Program-made: the position numbers and the translations under genes | Shown: positions 1 to 8,969 of the stretch, piece after piece | Layout of the letters: each line of letters starts with the position of its first letter | Numbering within the stretch: the first letter of the stretch is position 1 | Notes under the pieces: generated by a model | Told to the model about the DNA's origin: nothing | The model's input: the letters and a program-made list of their open reading frames with translations, nothing else | Database searches by the model: none | From: Neocallimastix lanati (nom. inval.) | Lineage: Eukaryota; Neocallimastigomycota; Neocallimastigomycetes; Neocallimastigales; Neocallimastigaceae | Length of the DNA stretch: 64,000 bases | Assembly (NCBI GenBank): GCA_016946835.1 | Contig: JACVTC010000098.1 | Location: 369,501-433,500 of the forward strand | Direction: 5' to 3'

Positions 1-1717
1 TGGTGTTCGCCAAGGGTGTCCTCTCTCACCTATCTTATTCAATATATTTATCAATGATATTTTTGATAAATGTAAAAGATATGGTGTGATTACTGAAAAG
101 AAAAAGTGTTGTGGTGGATTATTTGCTGATGATATTGTATTATTAGCTCCTACAAAATCTTCACTTAAAAACCTTTTGAATATTGCTCATGATTGGGGTA
201 TTAAAAATGAAATGACCTTTGGAATCAATAAATGCGCTACACTAGTTGTTAAACCAAAGAATTTTATTCCTTCAAGACATTATGAAAATCCTACATTTAG
301 ACTTGGTATGAACTATATACCAAGCACTAATCAATATACATATCTTGGTATACCTTTTAATGAATCGTTGGATTTAAAACCTATTATTGCTAAGATGAAC
401 AGTATAATTAATTATACAGTTAACTCTTTCTTTAGATTTTTAACCAATAGGAATGTTCCTTTCTACTTTAAAACTCGTATACTAGTTTCTTTTGTCCTTA
501 GTTCAGTTCTTTATTATGCTCCCTTACTTGGTTCAAATAAAAAGAATACTGAAAAAGCTCAAACTGCTTTTAATCGAGGTTTGTATTGGAGTTTCGGGTT
601 TAAAAATAAAACCTCCAATACTTCAATTTACAATATGTCTAAGGAACTTTCTATACCTCCTATAGCTAGTTTTTGTGCTAAGGCGATGATTCGATGCTTT
701 AAAAAGTGGAAAGATTCTTCTTGTATTATTTCTCATTTAGTCAAAAATATACCTACACTTTCTCACTATTCATGGACGAAAAAAGCACGGAGTTTAGCAG
801 TACACAAGCACAGTAATAAACTTCCTGGAGAAATAAGGAAGTTTTACTGGGAAAATATTCATTATTCAAGCACTCCTGCGATCAGATCTACAAAATACAA
901 GAAATTTAAATTTGGTTTTAAAAAATTTATTCATCGTCTATCACTTAAATATTCACAATTTTCTCTTGGATTTTTTTGGATTGGACGAATTAAATGTGGA
1001 TTCAAATTTGATGTAAAAACGTATGTTAAAAGTAATCTAGTATCAGAAAATTGCCCAACATATTGCCCTTGTTGTGGTGAGAGTAACAGCATACCTAGTT
1101 TTACACACTGGATACTTTTATGTCCTAAATTTGAAGAATTTAGGCAACATTTCATTCCCTTTGTTGATGAAATTTTTATTAATTTTTCTCTAATTGTTCA
1201 TGAGAAATCATTGAACATTCCTGATGATAAAGAGGAAGATTTTGATGATAATATTAATTTTTACGTGCTGTGTATCCTTCTTGGCGGAAATGCAGTATTT
1301 GAAATCTTAAAGATCGGCTCGGGGGAAAGAAGGCGACTTATTAATAATATTTTTCAATCACCTTCGAACGAGTCTTCTTTCCCGATTTCATTTTTTGTGG
1401 GGCTTGCGGAATTCCTTACTAACGTTATGCCTATTGTGATTGGTGATTTTTACACCATGATCGATTTGTATAGTGTTAGACCTACCGTTGTCAAGAGTGT
1501 CGACGTCGTAACGATAAGGCAAAGAAGAAATTCTGATACAGATTCGAATGATAATTTTCATCCACATGGGGTTATCTTCGATGAATGGGAAGAGTTAGAG
1601 GCCTTTTCGTCCTCGAAGCTCATAACGTAGTTTTTTAATATTAATATAAAAAAATTTCATGTATTTAAATTTCATGTATTTTTTAAAAAAATATTATTAA
1701 ATAAAGTTTATTCCTAG

Positions 1718-1765
<48 letters not shown>
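1..1765 (+). mobile_element. LINE-A, 3' part of a non-LTR retrotransposon
   Basis: The element enters from the left window edge, so its 5' half is missing. It consists of the reverse transcriptase and C-terminal region of the ORF, a roughly 90-nt AT-rich 3' UTR ending in TTCCTAGTCT, and a poly(A) tail of about 43 A (1722-1765). The 3' UTR end resembles that of the other LINEs in the window (CATGTATTTTTT, AATAAAGTTT, then TTCC..GTCT before the A-run), although the protein is clearly diverged from them. This indicates a separate family, called LINE-A here. A target-site duplication cannot be tested because the 5' junction is outside the window. Confidence 0.9.
2..1630 (+). CDS. LINE-A reverse transcriptase, C-terminal part (5' truncated by window)
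   Basis: The frame is open from base 2 to the stop at 1628-1630. It begins inside the reverse transcriptase with GVRQGCPLSPILFN, the conserved LINE motif before the catalytic Asp pair, and continues with CCGGLFADDIVLLAP, which holds the FADD catalytic motif. The thumb region (YLGIPF, SVLYYAPLLGSNK) follows. Near the C terminus is a zf-RVT-like Cys/His cluster, C-x3-C-x2-C(C), then HW and C (about 1051-1125). No disabling stop is visible in the part present, so this copy could be intact. It would make the target-primed reverse transcriptase that copies the element RNA. The product is much diverged from the 4.6-8.8 kb copy but has the same layout. Confidence 0.92.
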   Translation, partial: GVRQGCPLSPILFNIFINDIFDKCKRYGVITEKKKCCGGLFADDIVLLAPTKSSLKNLLNIAHDWGIKNEMTFGINKCATLVVKPKNFIPSRHYENPTFRLGMNYIPSTNQYTYLGIPFNESLDLKPIIAKMNSIINYTVNSFFRFLTNRNVPFYFKTRILVSFVLSSVLYYAPLLGSNKKNTEKAQTAFNRGLYWSFGFKNKTSNTSIYNMSKELSIPPIASFCAKAMIRCFKKWKDSSCIISHLVKNIPTLSHYSWTKKARSLAVHKHSNKLPGEIRKFYWENIHYSSTPAIRSTKYKKFKFGFKKFIHRLSLKYSQFSLGFFWIGRIKCGFKFDVKTYVKSNLVSENCPTYCPCCGESNSIPSFTHWILLCPKFEEFRQHFIPFVDEIFINFSLIVHEKSLNIPDDKEEDFDDNINFYVLCILLGGNAVFEILKIGSGERRRLINNIFQSPSNESSFPISFFVGLAEFLTNVMPIVIGDFYTMIDLYSVRPTVVKSVDVVTIRQRRNSDTDSNDNFHPHGVIFDEWEELEAFSSSKLIT

Positions 1766-1768
<3 letters not shown>

Positions 1769-2329
1769 GTAATTTTCAAAAAAAATTTTTTTTTCAATTC
1801 ATCAATTCAAAGTTATTCAAAGTATTTAAATATATTTTGATTTTATACACACACAAAAAAAAAAGAAAAAAAAGAAAGAAAGAAGAAAGAAAGAAAGAAA
1901 GAAAGAAGAAGAAGAAGAAGAAGAAAGGAAAAAAATCTAGATAATAAAATTACCTTTTTATAATAATATTGATAAACTATTTTTTTTTTAAAAAAAAGAG
2001 TAATAAATATGTATCACTATTAATATTAATTATTATTAAACATAATAAGATGTACAGTATTTATATTTGATTTCCAGGATTTTATAAAATATCTCTATTG
2101 TTATCAATGCAATACTAATGGCTAAATAATTACTTATAATAAGTAATTAATTTATTATTATTATTTTAATGTAAAATTATTGTATTCATATTAGTAAACA
2201 TTTTAACTTAATACTATAATTTATATATTATTATATTTTATTTTATTTTATAGATAGTAGACTTACTGTAATTTAACTCATTATTATCATAGAAAACCAA
2301 TTCTTTTCATTTGATGTTTTATTAAGTAT
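1766..2329. other. AT-rich spacer with purine-rich microsatellite
   Basis: No coding signal is seen. A (GAAA)n/(GAA)n purine tract occupies about 1857-1935. The rest is AT-rich sequence leading into the satellite array. Confidence 0.6.
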
Positions 2330-4011
2330 TTCATATGAAATAGTTTAATTGAAATATTTATAATCTTTTTGTCTTGTTGAAAGACAATTACAGCAATTAG
2401 TATTAATATGAAATTTTAAACACACAGAATTTATTTTTAGACAGCTACAGCAAATTTAATTTTATTATTAAATAAAAAATAATATAATATAATATAACTG
2501 TCTAGTTCTTTTTTTTTTTATTCACAATAATTTCTACAGCTATTGAAATAGTTACTTCTAACTATGATATTAAATATTAAAATTTTATTTTGTTTTACTA
2601 TTCTATCTTCTGTAAAATTATTGTGAATAATTAAAATTAAATTTATAAGTATTTTTATTAAATATTTTTTAAGAAAAAATTTAATAAAAATATTTATATA
2701 ATCTTTTCTTGTCTTGTTGAAAGACAATTACAGCAATAACTATTAATATTAAATTTTAAAGAATAGGATTTATTTTTAGATAGTTACAGCAAATTTAATT
2801 ATTTTTATTAAATATAAATAAAAAATAACTGTCTAGTTTTTTTTTTTTATTATTCATGATAAAAATTATTGTGAATAATAAAATTAAATTTATAAGTATT
2901 TTTATTAAATATTTTATAAGAAATAATTTAATAAAAATATTTATATAATTTTTTTTTGTCTTGTGGAAAGACAATTACAGCAATTAGTATTAATATGAAA
3001 TTTTAAACACACAGAATTTATTTTTAGACAGCTACAGCAAATTTAATTTTATTATTGAATAAAAAATAATATAATATAATATTACTGTCTAGTTCTTTTT
3101 TATTATTCACAATAATTTCTACAGCTATTGAAATAGTTACTTCTAACTATGATATTGAATATTAAAATTTTATTTTATTTTACTATTCTATCTTCTGTAA
3201 AATTATTGTGAATAATTAAAATTAAATTTATAAATATTTTTATTAAATATTTCAAAAGAAATAATTTAATAAAAATATTTATATACTTTTTTTTTGTCTT
3301 GTGGAAAGACAATTACAGCAATTAATATTAATATGAAATTTTATAGAATATAATTAATTTTTAGACAGTTGCTGCAAATTTAATTTTTTTATTAAATATA
3401 AATAAAAATAACTGTCTATTTTTTTTTTATTATTCATGATAAAAGTTATTGTGAATGATAAAATTAAATTTATAAGTATTTTTATTAAATAATTCATTAG
3501 AAATAATTTAATAAAAATATTTATATAATCTTTTCTTGTCTTGTTGAGAGACAATTACTGCAATTAATATTAATATGGAATTTTAAAACACATAATTTAT
3601 TTTTAGACAGTTACAGCAAATTTAATTTTTTTATTAAATATAAATAAAAAATAACTGTCTAGTTTTTTTATTATTCATTATAATATTATTGTGAATGATA
3701 AAATTAAATTTTTAAGTATTTTTATTAAATAATTCATTAGAAATAATTTAATAAAAATATTTATATAATCTTTTCTTGTCTTGTGGAAAGACAATTACAG
3801 CAATTAATATTAATATGAAATTTTAAAGAATAGGATTTATTTTTAGACAGTTGCTGCAAATTTAATTTTATTATTAAATAAAAAATAATATAATATAATA
3901 TAACTGTCTAGTTCTTTTTTATTATTCACAATAATTTCTACAGCTATTGAAATAGTTACTTCTAACTATGATATTGAATATTAAATTATATTTTATTTTA
4001 CTATTCTATCT
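2330..4011 (+). repeat. Satellite array, left part (alternating ~340/~240 bp units)
   Basis: Units recur with the marker GTCTTGTTGAAAGACAATTA, starting near 2371, 2711, 2957, 3297, 3537 and 3777. Spacing alternates between about 340 and about 240 bp. Long units contain an extra ~100 bp block (STARTS ..ATTCACAATAATTTCTACAG, ends CTGTAAAATTATTGTGAAT) that short units lack. Each unit carries short inverted repeats: GTCTT/AAGAC, AGACAGTT/AACTGTCT and CACAATAATTT/AAATTATTGTG. The array stops mid-unit at the LINE insertion and resumes at 8967. Confidence 0.85.
3999..4011. repeat. Target-site duplication of LINE-B, left copy
   Basis: TACTATTCTATCT (13 bp) occurs here and again at 8967-8979, immediately after the LINE poly(A). 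Joining the satellite across the two copies restores a normal long unit, which confirms the insertion boundaries. Confidence 0.9.
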
Positions 4012-4050
4012 CCCCAATGATGGAACCTAAGCTGTATGGTTTCTGAGGGG
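4012..4050 (+). promoter_or_regulatory. Predicted 5'-terminal stem-loop of LINE-B RNA
   Basis: The first 39 nt can fold as nested stems: CCCC (4012-4015) with GGGG (4047-4050), and GAACC (4023-4027) with GGTTTC (4038-4043, one bulge), closing a 10-nt loop. It lies exactly at the element 5' end, where some non-LTR elements have self-cleaving or promoter structures. No ribozyme family was recognised; the function is inferred from position only. Confidence 0.4.
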
Positions 4051-4611
4051 ATTCAGCAATTAGTATAATAATAAAATCTTAATTATTTTTCAATCTTATA
4101 TGCAATTTCAATCTTTTTATATAAAACATAACTGTAGCTTTTTAAATCAATTATTCAATCAAAATAATTTTTTACACTATACTACTAACAAAGTTGTTTT
4201 TGTTTTTTTCTTATATTTTTTAAATTTTTTCTATATTTTTTCTATACTTTTTATATATATATATATACTTTTTTATCGTTATATATGTTATTTTATATCT
4301 CTATATTAATTTTTTACTTTATGTTTTTTTAATTTTCATATCCTTTTACAATATTTTAACATATAAAAAAAAAAAAAAAAAAATAAATTAAATTTACTAT
4401 TTTACATTATTTTATTGAATAAATAATTTTTCCACTAACATTGTTTTTTAAATATATCTTAGGAAATACAATTCATGTGAAACTATTAACTCTTATATTC
4501 AGTAAACTTAAATGTTAAATATTTTATATATAATTCTTTGGTATTCAATCCTTATAATCAATTCATTTTAAATAGAAATTAAGTCAGTTCTTTTCTCAAC
4601 TAACTCTAAAC

Positions 4612-7600
4612 ATGGATGCTTCTAGTTCTGTTAACACTACTCCCTTCCATCGTGGTTTCTACTGCTTCGGAAATCATATGAATAATTATAGCCTTATTTT
4701 CATTCATGACCTTAATTCTTGGTCCCCTAGAAAACTAATGGCACAAGTTATTAGTAAGATCCCTTACTACAATGAAATTATTCCATATGTTAAAAAACTT
4801 TTTTCTCCAAGGTATGGCTCATACTTCATTATTAGGGTTAATAAATACAAAAATGATCTCATCTTTTTCTATGTTTTAAATTTCTTAAGAGATGAAATTC
4901 CTGAAACAGCTAAAATTACCTGGTCCTTGTGTAATAAACTGAATCAAATGAACAAGTCGAGGAAATCTAAAAACATTGATGTTGAACTTAATCCTATGGC
5001 AAAAGATTTTTTCTCTAGCCATCTAAATTCAAATTCTTCTTTCTTTAATCTCTGTGTTAGTTGGAATATTAACGGTTGGAATACTGAAAAGCGAGATAGT
5101 ATTTTGTATCTCAACTCTACTTTTAAACCTATATGTATCTGTCTACAAGAAACTGGAAAAAGTAAATATCTACCAAAAGATGTTTCATCACCTTTAATTC
5201 CATATTACAACTCAATTTTCCTTAAAGCTAATCCTAAAACCCCTGGTATGAGAGGACTCTTTATTGGTGTTCATTCTTCGTGCTCTTTCTTCCAAGAACC
5301 GTTTTTATACAAATATATCATTTCAGTTAATATTACTTCTTTTTGGAATCAAAAATGTACTATTGGTAATATCTACTTCCCTCAAAGCAAATGGAAGGAA
5401 GCAAGACTAGTTGCTTTTGATGAACTCTCTCAATGGTTACGTTTTCACAATAGAAAAAATGTTCCGGCTGTCCTAGTTGGTGACTTTAACATGTCATTAA
5501 AGAAGATCAAAACATACATTTCAAATAATTTTCCTAATTGGTATATTGCTCCTTTATATGGTAATCAATTTACATATGCTAAAGGTACTAGATCATCTTG
5601 CATTGATCATGTCATCTATAATGAGGCTTTGGCATCCCATATTAATAAAACCTCGGTTTGTACTTCGTTTTATGGTATTTCTGATCATAAACCTATTTTA
5701 CTTTCTTGCAACAAAGTTCTCTCCGATGGTTTTATAAGGCCTACTAAAGTTTCTAAATGGTCAACTCATATTTGTAAAACAAAAAATTCAGATATTTTAT
5801 CACATAATTATTTTTCAATCCTAGAAAATGACCTTGATTCTCATTACAATTCGCTTACGGCTGATGAAATGGTAGAAAAATTTATCAATACAGCAAATAA
5901 TATCGGGAAAGATATTAAGGCTTTTATTCCAACAAATTTAAAGGGCTCTGCTTTTCATTGTCCTTATTACATTAAAAAACTATCTCATGAAAAACATATT
6001 GCATTTCGGAATATTAAGCCTTACTTTAATTGTGAAAATGTTGATAATTACCTTGAACAATTTAATAAATATGAAAAACTTTGCAAATTAATCAAGAAAA
6101 CTAAGAGTAAATTTCGTTCTGCTAGATTTAAGGCTAATATAGTAAAAATAGGTAATTATTTTTTGAATAAAGATTTCAAAAATGGTTGGAGATGTTTAAA
6201 GAAAATGGCTAAACCATCATATTCATCTACCTCCCTTACTTGCATTAAATCTAAGTTTGGTCAAGATATTATCTCTCCTTCAAAGCAATTAGATAGATGG
6301 GCTGAATATTATAAAGATCTTGCTTCGGATCCCTCAGGTCACAGCCTTAATCGTAATTACTGGAATCATGCTTTAAGGAATATTAGTCTTAGATCCACTA
6401 CCTGGAATATAAATGGTCCTATTACGATTGAAGATATTAAAAAAACTATTTCATCGATGAAAAATAACAAAGCACCCGGCCCCGATGGTATTCCGATTGA
6501 ATTCTACAAAGCTCTTTTTTGTAACGAAGAATTACTAGAATCACATCTTGCTGCTGGAAAGTGTCTAAAATTGATATTTAATAAAATATGGAATGGGTCA
6601 TTTCCTAAAAAATGGAACTCAGCTTCTATTGTATCAATTCCTAAGAAGGGTGACCTATCAGATTGTAGTAATTATCGAGGTATTTCTCTCATTAACGTTG
6701 GACTAAAAATCATTTCAAAAATTATAACAGATAGAATATCTACTTAAGCACTCTCACACAATTTCATTAGACCTGAACAATTTGGATTTCGCAACCGCGA
6801 AGAATGCATTAGTTTATTCATTTCCGTTAGAGAAATTTGTCAAAGAAGAAAATTCCAAGGAAAATTCACATATTTAGCTTTTTTAGATCTTAAAAAAGCT
6901 TATGATTCAGTTCCTATTTTTAACATTCTTACTAAATTATATCACTATGGAGTACGCGGTAAATGTTTTGATTTTCTTTGTAATTTATATACTTCATCTA
7001 AAGCACGTGCTCGATTTGCTTCAATGTTATCAAATGAATTTCCTATTAAAAGAGGTGTTCGTCAAGGTTGTCCTTTATCTCCAATCTTATTCAATTTATT
7101 CATCAATGATATACTAAATGACTGTGAAAAGTATGGTGTTAATGTTGGAAGAAAAAAGTGTTGTGGTGGACTCTTTGCTGATGATGTTGTTCTCATTGCT
7201 CCAAGTGCAAAAAATTTAGAAAAATTATTAAAAAAGGTACATAAATGGGCTAATTTAAATGAAATAACTTTTGGTATTGAAAAGTGTGCAACTATGGTTA
7301 TAAAACCAATGAACTTCCAACCTCCTCCAAACTATAGTGATCCAACCTTCTATTTAGGAAAGAATGATATTCCTAAAGTTTCTAGTTATGTCTATCTTGG
7401 TATTCCTTTTTCAGATGATCTCCTACTAGAACACATTATATCTCACATGCATTTTAAAGTTAGAAAATCCCTTCTTTCATTTACACGTTTCTTTTCAAAT
7501 AAACTTATTCCTATTGTATACAAGAAAAAAGTTCTTCAATCCTTTGTTATTAGTAAAGTAATTTATTATTCTCCTTTACTTGGTTCAAACAAATCTAGAA

Positions 7601-8775
7601 CGGCTAGAATTCAAACATTAATTAATACTGGTCTATTTTGGTGTATCGGTTCCTTCTCTAAAAATGGTAAAACAAATACAGAAAACAATGACTATATTAG
7701 ACATAATTCAACAATGAGTACTTATGCTTTATCTCGAGATCTAAGCATCCCTCCTATTGCTGGTATCTGCGCAGCCTTACAGATTAAATCATTTGCAAAA
7801 TGGAGTAAATCAAACTGTATCATAAAGGATCTTATTAAATCTATTCCCAAAATGCCTTATTATTCCTGGACTAAAGAATCTAGAACACTATATAAAAAAA
7901 TCAAAAAATATAAATGTGTAAAATATGACGATATTATAGAACGTTACTGGAAATCAGTTTCCAGATTTCAAGGTATTAAAGGTCAAAACTACGATAGTAA
8001 CAAGTTCTCAAACAATAAAGCTATAATAATGCTTAGCTTAAAATATCCCCAATTCAACTTAGGATTTTCGTGGATTATACGTTTACGCTGTGGTTATAAA
8101 TACAATACTACTATTGCTATTAGAATGGGTAGAGTTTCAGAAGATTGTCCAAAGTCCTGCCCATGTTGTGGTGAAGGTAATCAATCTTTTGAACATTGGA
8201 TTTTTAAATACGATGCTCTTGCATCTTTTAGATGGAATTCTTTAAATTTCATCGATGATCTCTATGTTTTATTCCTTAGGAAGATTAGAGCGTTTAATCC
8301 TCTTTCTTCCTATGACTCTATTTCTGATTTTGAAGATTATATCAATCATTATATATACTTGTTCCTTCTTGGTGGGACTTTAGTTTTAAATGAACTACAT
8401 TTCGATAGTGGGGAACAGAGACATTTAAATGAACTACTTTTCAAAGGTTCATCTGAGTCACCTGTTCCAAAAATTGTGGGCTTGGCGGAATTCTTAACAA
8501 ATGCAATACCTATCATAAGTAGTTCGTTTGAGCTATTATTTGATAGGTATTGCAAAATATCAAACTTAACCAAGAGCGTCGACGTCGTACTGATAAGGCA
8601 TAATGAAAATACAGGATTATCATCTATTACTACGAAGGGTGATTCTCGCCCTAGTAGCTCAATAAATGATGAATCCGGGGAGAGTTTAGTGGACACCACA
8701 CTATCTATTTTAAGGATGTTACTTCTAAATTTTATTTCTTTTTTATTTGATAGGAAGGGTAAAATTCCCGCATAG
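4612..8775 (+). pseudogene. LINE-B endonuclease/reverse transcriptase with one in-frame TAA
   Basis: The frame starts at ATG 4612 and runs to 8775, about 1387 codons, interrupted only by TAA at 6745-6747. Codons on both sides are in the same frame and the RT motifs continue without a gap. Residues 1-145 form an unassigned N-terminal domain (FHRGFYCFGN.., YFIIRVNKY..). An APE-like endonuclease follows: SWNINGW about 150, CLQETGK about 178, GDFNMS about 293, SCIDHVIYN, GISDHKP about 358. The reverse transcriptase runs from about 615 (NKAPGPDGIP), through FGFR about 723 and LDLKKAYDS about 757, to GLFADDVVLI about 852. The C-terminal cluster is CPKSCPCCGEGNQSFEHWIF, but its last Cys is Tyr here (IFKYDA; IFKC in the copies at 29.6 and 43.6 kb). 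The stop aligns with a Tyr codon in the 40.5-kb LINE, so one base change could explain it. The encoded protein would nick DNA and copy the element RNA, but this copy is probably inactive. Confidence 0.9.
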
Positions 8776-8930
8776 TACAACTTGCCGAAATACATAGTAT
8801 TTTCGAGCTTTTTTATTTTTTATTTTTTATTTTTTAATTTTTTATTTTTAATTTCTAATGTACTTTTCACCTACATGTATTTTTTAAAATAAAATTTAAT
8901 AAAGTTTTTGGAAGTGTATTCTCTTCCCTG

Positions 8931-8966
<36 letters not shown>

Positions 8967-8969
<3 letters not shown>

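Larger units (their letters stand above)
4012..8966 (+). mobile_element. LINE-B, full-length non-LTR retrotransposon
   Basis: This complete element of 4955 bp is inserted in the satellite. It has a 5' UTR of 600 bp beginning CCCCAATGATGG, one long open frame (4612-8775, with one internal TAA), a 3' UTR ending TTCCCTGTCT and a poly(A) of about 33 nt up to 8966. It is flanked by a perfect 13-bp target-site duplication. The layout is N-terminal domain, APE-type endonuclease, reverse transcriptase, then zf-RVT. No separate ORF1 is present; the only ORF in the 5' UTR (4100-4309) is a low-complexity Phe-rich string. The short perfect duplication suggests a fairly recent insertion. Confidence 0.93.

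Noticed and set aside
4100-4309. 69-aa ORF as LINE ORF1
   Set aside because: Phe/Tyr-rich low-complexity string in the 5' UTR without zinc finger, coiled coil or RRM features.
6745-6747. TAA as a reassigned sense codon
   Set aside because: GH5 and KTLP genes end in TAA at expected places, so TAA is a normal stop.
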